From positions 265,578,077 through 265,642,076 of the forward strand of contig CP136061.1 of the NCBI GenBank assembly GCA_032622095.1: 64,000 nucleotides of DNA, read 5' to 3'. The notes beneath the pieces were generated by a model, which was not told where the DNA came from, made no database searches, and saw only the letters and a list, made by a program, of their open reading frames with translations. A program made the translations under genes and the position numbers. This DNA is from Siphonodentalium dalli. Lineage: Eukaryota > Mollusca > Scaphopoda > Gadilida > Siphonodentaliidae. This document shows, piece by piece, positions 21,600 through 34,002 of this stretch (the first letter of the stretch is position 1; each line of letters opens with the position of its first letter).

Positions 21600-21837
21600 T
21601 TTTGTCAATGGTAGTGCCCCCCTCTCCAAACCAGACACAAACGACCCCAACTATGGCGTCTTTAACCCACAACACTTGATTTCTCGATCTATATCTACAT
21701 ATATGGCAAGAAACGTGGTCAATTTTTTTTGGGTAATCGTATTTTTAGGTGCTAACTGCTATATCAAAGTAAAGTCAAAGATATTTATTGCCGGAAAAGC
21801 GGTTTCCTTTTTTGGTTACCGAGAAGTCGGGAGAAAA
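21600..21837 (+). repeat. Solitary diverged monomer of the 17.8-kb array
   Basis: CCCCAACTATGGCGTCTTTAACC and CACTTGATTTCTCG match the second monomer type of the 17.8-19.1 kb array. It borders the reversed 68-bp satellite. Confidence 0.55.
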
Positions 21838-22310
21838 GGGAGTTTTAAACTCGATTCTAGCAATGCTATGACGCTAAACCGCTAAGGAATGAAAATATTA
21901 AAAAAGAGAGTTTCAAACTCAATTCTAGCAGTGCTATGCTGCTAAACTGCTAAGGAATAAAAATATTAAAAAAAAGAGTTTCAAACTCAATACTAGCAGT
22001 GCACTGCTGCTAAACTGCTAAGGAATGAAAATATTAAAAAAGAGAGTTTCAAACTCAATTCTAGCAGTGCTATGCTGCTAAACTGCTAAGGAATGAAAAT
22101 ATTAAAAAAGAGAGTTTCATACTCAATCCTAGCGGTGCTAGGCTGCTACGCTGCTGAGAAATAAAAATATTAAACAAGAGAGTTTCAAACTCAATTCTAG
22201 CGGTACTATGCTGCTAAACTGCTAGCGAATGAAAATATTAAAACAGAAAGTTTCAAACTGAATTCTAGCCGTGCTATGCTGCTAAACTGCTAAGCAAGGA
22301 AAAAAAAAAG
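21838..22310 (-). repeat. 68-bp satellite, about 7 copies, reverse orientation
   Basis: The monomer reads AGAGTTTCAAACTCAATTCT, AGCAGTGCTATGCTGC, TAAACTGCTAAGGAATG then AAAATATTAAAAA. It is the reverse complement of the large array at 35752-39258. Confidence 0.92.
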
Positions 22311-22469
22311 GGTTTCAAACTGTTACATAGTTACATTTGGAAATCAGAGAATTACTCAAACTAGAAAAATTAAAATATTTCACCCGTACGTGTTTTTAGT
22401 TACATAGTTACAAATGCTTATCAGGGAATTACTCCAACTAGGAAAATGAAATAGTTCACACATCCTTGA
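22311..22469 (+). repeat. Two direct copies of an about 95-bp unit
   Basis: TAGTTACATAGTTACAAATG-like sequence and GGAATTACTC.AACTAG recur at 22323 and 22400. It forms the border between two satellites. Confidence 0.7.
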
Positions 22470-24128
22470 ATCTCAAATTTGAGCCTGTGCAGTGAAAACC
22501 TATGTCACCTAAACCTAAGTCAAGTCCAGAACTATGCAGGATGGTCCACATATGTCCCAATATCCATATTATATGCCAGAATACAAAGATATAGGCACAT
22601 ACCCATTTTCTAGGATGGTCCCTTAAAATGATGAACCCCCAAATTTGAGCCCGTGCAGTTTAAACCTAGGCAAACTATACATTAGTCATGTCCAGATGCA
22701 TGATGGTCCAGCAATGTCCCAACATCCATACTATATATATAATCCGATATAGGCACATAACAATTTTCTGTGATGGGCCCTTAAATTGGAGAACCCTGAA
22801 TTTGAGCCCGTGCAGTGATAACCTATGTCAGCTATAAATGAGTCATGTCCAGATGCATGATGGTCCAGATTTGTCCCAAAATAAATATAATATCTCAGAA
22901 TCGAAAGATACAGGTACATAACAATTTTCCATGATGGGCCATTAAAATGATGAACCCCAAATTTGAGCGAGTGCAGTTTAAACCCAAGAAAACTGTACGT
23001 GAGTCATGCTCAGATTCAGGATAGTCCAGGTATGTCCCAGCATCCATATTATATGCCAGAATCTAAAGATATAGGCACACACTCATTCTTTATGATGGGC
23101 CCTTAAAATGGTGAACCCCAAATTTGAGCCCGTGCAGTGAAAATCTAGGTCTACTATACCTGAGTCATGTACATATGCATGAAAGTCCATATATGTCCCA
23201 ATATGCACATTACATCCCAGAATCCATATTATATGCCAGAATCCAACGATATGGGGGCATACCCATTTTTATGATGGGCCTTTACAATGGAGAACCCCAA
23301 ATTTGAGCCCGTGCAGTGAAAACATATGTCAGCTTTTCCTGATTCATGTCCAGATACAGGAGGGTCCATATATGTCCCAATATCCATATTGCATGCCAGA
23401 ATCTAAGACATAGGCACATACCAATTCTTTATGATGGGCCCTTAAAATGGTGAACCCCAAATTTGAGCCCGTGCAGTGAAAATCTATATCTACTAAACCT
23501 GAGTCATGTACATATACATGATGGTCCATATATGTCCCAATAGCCACATTACATCCCAGAAACCAAAGATATATGCACATAACAATTTTCCATGATGGGC
23601 CCTTAAAATGGTAAACCCCAATTTTGAGCCCCTCAAGTTTAAACCTAAGTAAACTATACGTGAGTCATGCCCAGATGCAGGTCGGTCCAGATATGTCCCA
23701 ATATCCATATTATATGCCAGAATTCAACGATATAGGCGCATACCCATTTTTTATGCTGGGCCCTTACAATGGAGAACCCAAAATTTGAGCCCGTGCAGTG
23801 AAAACATATGTCAGCTTTTCCTGATTCATGCCCAGATACAGGAGGGTCCAAATATTTCCCAATATCCATATTAAATACCAGAATATAAAGATATAGGCAC
23901 ACTTAATATGGCGAACCCGAACCCCAAATTTGAGTCCGTGCAGTGAAAACATGTGCCACTTGGTTGTAAACATGACAACTTTAATACCAGTGGGGAAAAC
24001 ACAAGTTGCCCAGCATATCTACCAATGTAGATGACTATACGTGAGTCAAGTCAGGATGCAGGATGGTCCAGCTAAGTCCCAATATCCATATCTTATGCCC
24101 AGAATCCAAAGGTATAGCACAATCATAA
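22470..24128 (+). repeat. 162-bp tandem array, about 10 copies (+)
   Basis: Units contain AAATTTGAGCCCGTGCAGTG, GAGTCATGTCCAGATGCAGG, ATATGTCCCAATATCCATAT and GATGGGCCCTTAAAATGG. TTTGAGCC recurs at 22478, 22644, 22801, 22963, 23123, 23302 and onward. As 162 is divisible by 3, minus-strand ORFs run through several units (23344-23973); they share one frame of the repeat and are spurious. Confidence 0.92.
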
Positions 24129-24589
24129 TAGGGGTATGCGAATCGGGGATTTTGCATCGAATCGAATCTCGATAACGAATCTCCTTCCTGATATCGACAT
24201 CGAATCTCGAATCGAATCAGCTAGTGGTTGACATTGTTTACGAGTGTGTAATTCGGTGTCTCATTACAAAAACTGCAAAATTCACTAGATACTATATAAA
24301 ATTTTAATCTTCTTAAACAGCAATTGGAACTGGCATCTTTTTTAAGGAAATCATGACATAGCTATGCAAGTTACTCTCGGTCTCATTGGGGGTTTGGGAT
24401 ATGTTGCATTGAATTTCTATCTAGCTGTGTCATGGCGACCATTACACAAGAAGTGACAGTATGACATTTAAAGACATGTAGTTCAATCATCGTATCACCA
24501 ACCTCATGGAATTGAAGTAACTTGTCTACATTATTTAATAAAGATAACACAGAATTTGACACACTTGGAAATGGGTACATCGTTATAAT

Positions 24590-25130
24590 CAGGGAGCCTG
24601 ATGGGTCTATTTGCACAATCGCATACGAAAGGTTTGATGCCCCAGATGTGTTACACCCCAGGAACGTTCAAAGAAATCGGATTTCTTAGGTTCCGCATTC
24701 CTGGCGTTTAGGGGCCAGAGACCCCACAAAACCCCAAAAATGAATTATATTTGCACTTTTGAGTACAATGCTGATGTTTGTATTAATTGTGCTCCAGCAA
24801 TTACTGATCAACAATACACAATTTCTGAAACGAAATTTCCTGGCGTTTTCATTTCAGAAAGCGGGTTTTGAAAATGACTTCTATTTGTACTTTCGAGTAT
24901 AAAGTTGATTTTCATATTAATAGTGCTCTAGTCATCACTGATTAATAATATACAATTTCAGAAACAAAATTCCTTGGCGTTTTCATTTTTGAATGGGTTT
25001 TTTTAAAGTGCCCCCAAAAAACTAGAAAATTAATTTCCTCAATAGTTATCCTGCTATCGCTAGTCATAATAACCTCGTTTAAGAAACGAAATTCCGTGCG
25101 TTTTCATTTAAGAAGCACATGCCACGTGAA
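24590..25130. repeat. Inverted-repeat arm inside the hAT-like element (left)
   Basis: It is the reverse complement of about 29525-30130 at high similarity (for example CTATTTGCACAATCGCATAC, TTTGATGCCCCAGATGTG, CACAATTTCTGAAACGAAAT). Within each arm a roughly 130-170-bp unit with TTTCCTGGCGTTTTCATTTC is itself repeated two to four times. Confidence 0.85.
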
Positions 25131-25636
25131 ACAATTGACCCTACCCCAATAATACTTAATTATATAGGGGTAAGTATTATTGGGGTGGGTAATTTTTGTG
25201 CTGGGGGATATGTGTTAAGGAGATGGTGGGTTCGTGTTAAGTCCCAACGAAAACCCGAAAAAATTGTTTTATTTTCACTGCCGTACGCACAGATAATATT
25301 TTTTCTTAATACTATCTCCACTATCATCATTGTTCACAGACCAAATGGTAAAAAAAAAACTTGGTCAGAGTCAATGGTGTAGTAACACCTAGCATTTCAT
25401 ATTCTCATATAAGCGATAAAACAATGCAATATTCCTTTTAATTAAACGTGACTTTGTTAGGTATTTATTAAGCTGTACAATCATGTATTATGCGAAGCCT
25501 GTATTCTATGAACACTTTCAGGTGGGACATTCCAATTTATGATTCGATTTATTTGAAAGTATGTTGTTGCTATATAACAGGATACCTAAACACCGGACTC
25601 ACCCCATAGGATAAATGATGTGTCCCTATCATGGGC
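25131..25636. other. Segment with a perfect hairpin
   Basis: TACCCCAATAATACTTA at 25142-25158 is answered by TAAGTATTATTGGGGTG at 25171-25187. A short ORF at 25119-25382 crosses it and is not supported. Confidence 0.6.
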
Positions 25637-26260
25637 ACAATCCTGCACAATGGGGAAAAACAAGTTCGCGCGAATCAATGTCAAGTATGACCGCATTGGG
25701 AATTTCTTCGAAAGCTGCAGAACTATATAGACATTTGAAGCGAGGACGATGACAGATTTATGTCAAGTATAAACACGGGCAGAATTGATTGCTGGTGTCA
25801 GAACCCGGCTGAACAACATTCGCATTGAAGTAGTGTCATTCAACTATCGGCGCCAACTCAACAATCCTGCACAATGGGGAAAAACAAGTTCGCGCGAATC
25901 AATGTCAAGTATGACTGCGTTGGGAATTTCTTCGAAAGCTGCAGAACTATATAGACATTTGAAGCGAGGACGATGACAGATTTATGTCAAGTATAACACG
26001 GGCAGAATTGATTGCTGGTGTCAGAACCCGGCTGAACAACATTCGCATTGAAGTAGTGTCATTCAACTATCGGCGCCAACTCAAGAGTTATTCATGAGTT
26101 GATATCCAACGTCATGGGTGTTTTCAAAAGTGGGCGAGCAACTCTCCGTGACCAGTTTTCTAATTGATTTTACAGAAAAACTTTCGTCGTGTATACTTTC
26201 TGAGAACTACTTTCTGGAGAAGCCCTTTAGCTAAGATCTGTATTATTCTTGGTCAGAATC
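25637..26260 (+). repeat. 225-bp recent tandem duplication within repeat family R
   Basis: CAATCCTGCACAATGGGGAA starts at 25637 and 25862; the two 225-bp units differ at only a few bases. The sequence after them (26090-26260) continues as family R (GTTTTCAAAAGTG, CTTTCTGAG). A recent duplication in otherwise worn DNA. Confidence 0.9.
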
Positions 26261-26999
26261 AATGGTGAAGTAACATCTAGCATTTCGTATTCTCATATAA
26301 CAGATAAAACAATGGAAAATCTATAATATGCAATATTTTAATCTTTTTTTCGGGCAGAATCCGGGGAACAACATTTTCAAAATCCGCTTTGGGGGGAATT
26401 TTATGGAGTTCTTTCAAAAAAGTCCTATTTACGTGCATAGCTTTATTGTTTGATATTTCGTTCCTTGTGAAATTATTAATATATTATTATTGTTGTCATT
26501 ACAAAATCCAAAATAGCGGACAAAATGGTGTCCGGAAGTGGTAAAATTGTGCAAATTTCGCTACATTTTACCAGATAATTTCCATTTTTTGTTAAAAAAA
26601 AATGTACCATGCTAAATCAATATCTGATAGTAATGAGCCATATCACGAGGATTTGGCCCTTCAGTGTCCATCAAATTAAAATAGATTTAAAATACAATTT
26701 CGAAGAAAAATCAATTATTATTGTAATGCCCAGAAGGTAATTGAACTCACCCGTGTACTGAATACTGAATACCAATATGATGGCAGACATGAACCGCCCA
26801 TTTTAGCAGAAACGATGGCATCAATATCGAAAATAGGGACAAAATGGCCACCGGCAGCAGTAAAATTGGGCAAGTTCGGCTAAAGGTCACCAGACTTTTT
26901 CCATGGCATCAAAAATAAAAACATATTATTTTCATTAATTTATATTGTAACTAAATCTTCTCATATAATTTATAGCCAATAGTGCTATATGCCATGAAA
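26261..26999. other. Unique or worn sequence inside the hAT-like element
   Basis: Two loosely similar blocks (GACAAAATGGTGTCCGGAAG at 26519 and GACAAAATGGCCACCGGCAG at 26840) suggest an old 320-bp duplication. No gene. Confidence 0.45.
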
Positions 27000-28830
27000 T
27001 GAGTGTCAAAAGCCACCAAACTTGTATCCAAACATATCCAATGAGTTTCCAAAACCACTTAACGAGTGTCATCTAAGGAGCTTAAGTCCACGCATCTGGG
27101 GTCTCAAACCACCATCTTAATTAATATAGTATACCAAACCAACACAGTCCATAGAACGGGCACTGCCAATTGCCAACCAGTGTCCCGAACCACCCAATAC
27201 GCATCCCAATCGACCCAACTAGTGTCGCAAACCATCCAAATGGTGCCCAAACACGCCGTGATGAGTAATCCAAAGCATCCAACGATTGACACCATATATC
27301 ATCCAGAGAATGTCCCAAATCATGCACGCCGTGTTCCAAACCTCACAACGAGCATCTCAAATCATCAATTGAGAACCCCACACCATCCCATGTGTGTCCA
27401 ATAAAACCAATCAATGAGTGTTCATACCCATCCAATGGCCGTCCCATGCAACATGACGATTGCCTCAAACCACCCGGACCAAGAATGTCTAAAAACAATC
27501 CGCCTGGTGTCTAAAACCACCCCATGCAGAATGTCCCACACCATCGAATGATTGTCACAACTATTATACAAAATCATCCATCGGATATCTCGAAAAACCC
27601 AGCGAGTGTCTCTTGGTTTGGATTTTAAACCCATTGGGTGGTTTGGAACACTCATTTGATGGTCTTAATCCTTGACCGTAGCTTCTTGACATTTTGCGAA
27701 AATCCTGTGCCATAGGGTGCATCGCATATATAAGGAAATGCATTGGCCTAACATTACTTACCTTGGCCATGTGAGTCACAGAATTCTCATATGGGAGACC
27801 CGCATACATGTATATGGGAGAATGCATGGCACAGGATCATTAATGCTGTATCAGCACATCACCCGTCATGAAAGGGTTGAATACTCGGAGGAGGGTTTTG
27901 TACACTTGTTTAAATGTATTGAGATGCAAGTTAGTAGATGGTTTATGACACCATTTGGATGGATTGGGAACTCAATGGCTGGTTTGTTATACTAGTTGTA
28001 TGGTTTGGGTCACTCGGTGGGTGGTTGTAACACCCATTGCATGGTTTGAGACAACAGTTGAATTGGTTTGGACACTCGACTTGGATATGGGACACACGTG
28101 TGGTTGAATGTGACATAAATTTGTCGATTTATTCAATGATTGGGCCATTTTATAAATTGAGACGAATTTTGGTGGTTTGAACCTATTTGGTTAGGAACAC
28201 CAGTTGCATTGTTTGGGGCACTACTAGTACCATGCACTGTGGAACAACAGTTGCAGGGTTGCGACACTGATTGGGTGAATGAGACACTCCTTGGATGGCC
28301 TGTGATGCCCATTGTGTGGGTTAGGGTACCAGATGCATGGTTTGGAGGACTATCTGTGCTGGTCGGGAATCAGGTGCATATCGTACAGGGCACTACTTAA
28401 TTGTTTGTGCCACCCGTTGGAAAGTTTGAGACCAATTGGGTGGTTTTGGACACTAGATGTGCATGTGGGACACACGAATGGTGGAATGAGACACTCATTT
28501 GTCGACTGGTTCACTGGTTGGGCCGTGGAATGGATTGAGACGACAGTTGGTGGTTTGGGACACCCGTTGTATGACATAGAACTCTCTTCTGATGGCCTGG
28601 GACAAACAAAATTGTTACATATGGGACACTCTTTTCCTTTCGAACATTCGCTGGATTGTTTGGGACACTCATTTGGTGGTTTGGGGCATTCATTGGATGG
28701 ATTGGCCCGCTCATTGTATGATTTGGATCACACGTTGGATGGTTAGGGACACTCATTTCTGGTAGTTTGGGACAAAACCTGTGTGGCTTGGAACGTTCGT
28801 TGAATTGTTTGGGGCACTACCATGCGCTGT
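27000..28830. repeat. Degenerate ~30-bp minisatellite in two opposed halves
   Basis: 27000-27610 repeats ACCA(C/T)CCAATGAGTGTCCCAA-like units, while 27640-28830 repeats the opposite strand version, TGGTTTGGGACACTCATTGG-like. The halves meet near a MITE relic. All ORFs of 60-145 codons in this zone, on both strands, are repeat artefacts. Confidence 0.75.
27705..27836. mobile_element. Relic of the twin-palindrome MITE (copy D)
   Basis: It holds GCATCGCATATATAAGG...GAAATGCATTGGCCTAAC and GGGAGAATGCATGGCACAGG, matching the inner palindromes of copies A-C, but it lacks termini. It sits at the centre of symmetry of the opposed minisatellite. Confidence 0.6.
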
Positions 28831-29524
28831 GGTTTGGAACAATCGTTGCAGGGCTACGACAATACTCGTGGTAATTTAGATGGCACGTGATACGCATTGT
28901 GTAAAGCACTTCAACTGTTGACTTCCGATTGCCATTTTCGTCATCATTTTTGAAAACTCGGGTTTTGACTTACTGTTATCGTATTAGGATTGGACATCAT
29001 GTATGGTGGCGCAACTGGCGCCTACGGTGAACGTTACTGTAAAATGCTCTTTTTGTTACTTTCGGTTGCCATTTTGTCCTCCATTTTGGACTCTTTTTTT
29101 CAGTCAAATTATGCAGGAAATGACAGGCATATGGCATGGAATCAAGAACAATAGGTTTTTGCTGAACATGTATGTAGTGAGTGGGGTATACTCCGGGAGA
29201 TCGCCGCCATATTGCCCGGAACATACACTGTCACCTTTTAACGTCTAAATAGTTTGAATAGACATCCTTACGAAAAATGAATGAAGTTTAATCCTGGGGT
29301 GTGCACGTTTGATCGACCTGGTTCCCGGACTAAAATTTCAATTTTCGTTTCTTACATGTTTTACTACATTTTTTTATAATAAAAAATAACGAATTTTCCT
29401 CCCTGAAACGCGCGGAACGTTTGTGGTCAGTAGATTTGTATATTTATATAACTTTTTCGAGGTTCACCTTAAAATTGTGCTTTGTATTCGACAGTTTGTG
29501 AAAATAAAAGTTATTTTTTTTTTG
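28831..29524. other. Nothing recognised
   Basis: There are two loosely similar blocks (GATTGCCATTTTCGTC and GGTTGCCATTTTGTCC, 28929 and 29066). No supported gene. Confidence 0.4.
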
Positions 29525-30130
29525 GGTACATTCAGAAACCCCTTCTGAAATGAAAACGCCAGGAAATTTCATTTCAGAAATTGTGTGTGTGTATCATCGA
29601 TCAGTGATGATTATGGCACTATTAATAAAAAAAATCAGCTTTGTACTCGAAAGTGCAAATAGAAGTAATGTTTTGTGGTTTTGGGGGTACTATCAGAAAC
29701 CCCCTTCTGAAATGAAAACGCCAGGAAATTTTGTTTCAGAAATTGTGTATTATTGATCAGTGATTGCTGGAGCACTATTAATATAAAAATCAGCTTTGTA
29801 CTCAAAAATGCAAATAGAAGTGATTTTTAGGGTTTTATGAGTACGATCAGAAACCCCCTTCTGAAATGAAAACGCCAGGAAATTTCGTTTCAGAAATTGT
29901 GTATTATTGGTCAGTGATTGCTGGAGTACTCATAATATAACAAATCAGCTTTGTACTCAAAAGTGCAAATAGTCATTTTTGGAGTTTTTGTGGGGTCTCC
30001 GGTCCCAAAACGCCAGAAATGCGGAACTTAAGAAATCTGATTTCTTCAAACGTTCCTGGGGTGGAACAAATCTGGGGCATCAAATCTTTCGTACGCAATT
30101 GTGCAAATAGAACCCAGCAGGCTCGCGGAC
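29525..30130. repeat. Inverted-repeat arm inside the hAT-like element (right)
   Basis: Partner of 24590-25130. It includes three to four tandem units with CTTCTGAAATGAAAACGCCA and CAGAAATTGTGTATTATTGA. Confidence 0.85.
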
Positions 30131-30472
30131 AATTACAGCTATATAATTGTTGTAGTCCGATACCAATGGTAGTTATAGTTATCTGATAACTGTTCACACC
30201 ACAATAGATCAAACACCAACATGCACGTTTATTCTGAATGACATACATTCAAAATTACCTATGTTGGCTAACTTGGCAACCTTGTGCTTCAATTTTTGTG
30301 AGTTCATATCATTTGCATATGTTATCTAGACGCAAAAAAACGAGACTACACAAAAGTAACACCGATTCGAACATATCCGAATCAGCAGACCGATTCGGTG
30401 TCGATCTCGAATCGGGTGCCCGATATCGACATCGAATCGAATCTCGAATATTCGCAAGTCCCTAAATCATAA

Positions 30473-31227
30473 TTTATTTTTATGATAGCCCTTAAAATGA
30501 TGAACCCCAAATTTGAGCCCGTGCAGTGAAAACATATGTCAGCTTTTCCTGATTCATGTCCAGATACAGGACGGTCCAGATATGTCCCAATATCCATATT
30601 GCATGCCAAAATCTAAGATATAGGCACATACCCATTTTTTATGATGGGCCCTTAAAATGGTGAACCCCTAATTTGAGCCCGTGCAGTGAAAACCTATGTC
30701 AACTATACCCGAGTCATGTCCAGATGCAGGACGGTCCAGATATGTCCCAATATCCATATTTTATTACATAATCCAAAGATATAGGCCATTAGAATTTTCT
30801 ATAATGGGCCCTTAAAATGGTAAACCCCAAATTTGAGCCGTTTAAACCTGAGTCATGTCCAGATGCAGGATGATCCAGATATGTCCCGATATCCATATTA
30901 TATGCCAGAATCCAACGATATAGTCACATACCAATCTTTTATGATGGACCCTTAAAATTGTGAATCCCAAAGTTGAGCTTGTGCAGTGAAAACCTATGCC
31001 AAAGCTATGTCAACTATACGCGAGTCATGTCCAGATGCAGGATGGTCCAGATGTGACCCAATATTCATATTATATCCCAGAATCCAAAGATATAGGCACA
31101 TAACAATTTTTTATGATGGGTCCTTAAAATGGTGAACCCGAAATTTGAGCCCGTGCAGGTGTAACCTAAGTAAACTATTCTCCCGATATTCAAATTAGAT
31201 GCCAGAACACCAAATTTGAGCCAGTGC
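30473..31227 (+). repeat. 162-bp tandem array continued (+), about 4-5 copies
   Basis: Same unit and orientation as 22470-24128. It ends at GCCAGTGC, the target of the next hAT-like insertion. Confidence 0.9.
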
Positions 31228-32983
31228 GGGGGGGGAGGTGAAAAATAAAATTCCGGCACGTATGTCGGGGTGTGTGGGTGGTCAAAGCCACCAACAAGCA
31301 ATTTTGTCCGCAACTAAAAACAAAATTTCCTGCTTGTTTTTTTAGTGTTTTGGCAATGAGTTGGGCTTCAAAACCACTTTGAATGAGAGAAATAATGTAA
31401 CTCTAACTGGTAAACTGACTGCAGACAGTTATCCAGTTGTATTTTTTATAAATGGGTGTTAGTCCATGGGAAATTCGAATGTGATCCTGCATGAGCGATT
31501 TAAAAAAAGCAAAGTCTGCCTTTTGATGTTAAACCGAGCTAATCAAATATACACACTTGTAATAAAATATACTGACTGTAGACTTATTCAGTTTTGTATT
31601 ACAGGAGGGTGCAGCTGATAAGTTATATCTTATACACTGAACAGCACTAAGGGAATTGTCATATGAACAACAACCATTATCATAACAAAATTATCTTGTT
31701 TTAGAATAATCTGCATATAAAACAAACACAAATAACATTTAGCATAAATGTATAAAAGAAAAAATAAGAGGAATGCTCATCACTATAAAACTATGAAACA
31801 GCAACTGGGCTCAGCTGGGCTGATTACAAATAAAACTTTAAAATAAAAAAGTAAACACTGTGATAACAGGACATAGAGTATTTGGCATCACTATTAGACT
31901 AGATATCTTCGTTTGATAAAACATAACAATAAGCCATGTAAAACTTCCTTTGATTGTCAACTTTTACCAAGTTTGGTTTTCAAAGTTTGATTATACCAAT
32001 AAAACTTCACTATAGTCATTCTGTCTATATAACTGAACTTGTCGTAATTCAAAAGAAGTATTAATGACAACATTATTTCATGTGAATCTATGGCTTGTTT
32101 TATCACAATCTAGACATTGATCTAAATACAATTAAATGTGCAAATAAAACAAATGAAAAACAAATCTGGACGGCTTGTCAGTAAAACAACCGTTGTCATA
32201 ACAATGTAAAAATAGAAGTGGATTTCTCATCACATAAAGTTGGCACATGATAATATTGAGCTAAGACTGAATGTTACAGACTTATACAACTAAAAACATA
32301 AAACAAAAAAGTAAATACCAAAACATTCTCATCTATAGACTGCTGTAACCTTGTTCCTCAACTTAACAATTATTCAAATCAACAAAACTGACTTTAACCA
32401 TACATAATGCACACTAAGTGTGCGTTCGATTTGTCAACTTGACACATTTGGACACATATTTACAAAAGTAGTAAGAAATAAATGTTGCTTCTTATTGCTT
32501 TTAAATGAAGAAGTGAGCTACGTGACTGATCAGCTGTCAAAAATGTCTTTTAATCATAGTTGTATCTCAAATCGGACTATATATTCTGATAAGGCAGCAT
32601 TGCATAATTCCATTTCTTTAAATGTTGGGAGATAGCAATCGAATCACTGGTCGAATCAGGTAGAATATCAAAATGTTACTAGCGCCATAGATGTGTTCTG
32701 ACATCCATTCAGAAAACGAAAATAGTCATGCTTGTGTTTTCTCAAAACATAGGAAGCTCACATAGTAGTATGGGCCTAAATTCACTTGAAAGTTATTAAC
32801 AACTGTTTCCGCCGGTTTTCGCATCTTTATTACTGTTTTAAGGGGGTGGGTGTCCAAAAATGGTCGGAAAAAACTGTCGAAAACGGAAAAAAATTTGGCG
32901 GTGGGGGTGGGTGTGTACAAAAAATGATCGAAAGGAAAAAAATGCCATACGTGCCTGAATTTATTTTCCGAACCCCACCCCCT
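31228..32983. mobile_element. 1.76-kb hAT-like non-autonomous element
   Basis: It is flanked by a perfect 8-bp duplication GCCAGTGC (31220-31227 and 32984-32991). Ends are inverted: GGGGGGGGAGG...AAAATAAAATTCCGGCACGT on the left, AGGGGGTGGGG...AAAATAAATTCAGGCACGTA as the right-end complement. The inside is AT-rich with loose internal repetition (AAAAAAGTAAA blocks near 31850 and 32310) and no credible ORF. Confidence 0.75.
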
Positions 32984-33134
32984 GCCAGTGCAGTGAAAAC
33001 CTATGTCAGCTATACCTGAGTCAAGTCCGGATTCAGGAGGGTCCATATATGTCCCATTATCCACAATATATCCCAGAATCTAAATGTTTAAACACATACC
33101 CTTTTTCTATGATTGACCCTTAAAATGGTGAACC
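32984..33134 (+). repeat. 162-bp array, last forward unit
   Basis: GCAGTGAAAACCTATGTCAG through TTAAAATGGTGAACC. The next sequence is an inserted element and then the same array reversed. Confidence 0.85.
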
Positions 33135-34002
33135 CTGTGTAGTGGGAACTGGGGTGGAGTGGGACATTTTTTCTTTGAATGCTCATTACTCAATTTGTGC
33201 TACATGACTGTTGCTTTTTGTACTATGTATACATCATTGTCATCTTGATATATTTCCCATGCTGGCAACTTAAACAAGGTACCCAAATGTCTCACACTTC
33301 CCCGGGTCAGGGGTACAGTGGGTCACCCATTGGAATTCCATAACATATCCTATAACAACAACTGAAATAGTTATTCATTCAAAGAGGGAAATTCGTTCTG
33401 TGGTAACACACATTCATATAGTTGACACACAAGGCTTTATTGATACTTCCACTCAATCGGGGAGGAGTGGGACACAGTTTCAAGCCACAGTGCCCAATTC
33501 TAATCTGACAAACTAATTGAAAAAAGTTCTGTTTGGGGTCTACATGTAGAAGATAAAAGCAACCAGGAATGGTATTTTCCAAAGATCTGCTCAACTCTAT
33601 ATTACTGTAACTAACAGTCCCAATGCACACCGAGCCACATGTCCCACTCTAACCCGACATAGTCATGTATCAGTTGAGTCAATATTTTAGCAATACGCCT
33701 ATGCTAAGGTATTGAAACAGATATACAATTTGAAGCCCAAACACAGTTGTTTCAGAGCTCAGAGTCGGTAAGAAAATATCTCTCATATGAAAAATTACAA
33801 AATGTGTTCGGAAAAATATTGCTCAGATTCCATAAAAATCACATAAAAAATATAATATGCTTGCTACACGTTTGATTCATGTCATATGTTCTGGGGACAT
33901 CTTATGGGCATCAAATGAATAGGCAACTCATTGATGGTATGGAGTTATCTCCACTGCCCACAGTACCCACCGTCCCACTCCACCACAGTTTCCCCTACAC
34001 TG
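33135..34002. mobile_element. 868-bp terminal-inverted-repeat element at array junction
   Basis: Ends are CTGTGTAGTGGGAACTGG.. and, as complement of the right end, CAGTGTAGGGGAAACTGTGG..; both continue GTGGAGTGGGAC. GTGGGACAC-like motifs recur inside. The flanks do not form a direct repeat, because the left flank is forward array and the right flank is reversed array. Confidence 0.65.

Larger units (their letters stand above)
24129..30464. mobile_element. 6.3-kb hAT-like composite element
   Basis: It is bounded by a perfect 8-bp direct repeat AATCATAA (24121-24128 and 30465-30472) and by ends TAGGGGTATGCGAATC (left) and TAGGGACTTGCGAATATTCG (right, reverse complement), with further GAATCGAATCTCG-like sequence at both ends. 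Eight-base duplications with TAGGG/CAGGG ends are typical of hAT transposons. It interrupts the 162-bp array, which continues in the same orientation on both sides. No hAT transposase is recognisable inside, so it is non-autonomous or decayed. Confidence 0.75.

Noticed and set aside
23124-23973. Series of overlapping minus-strand ORFs with similar peptides
   Set aside because: The 162-bp repeat unit is divisible by three, so any open frame repeats; no known domain.
27066-28756. Many 60-145-codon ORFs on both strands
   Set aside because: Degenerate minisatellite; low-complexity peptides in opposite strands.
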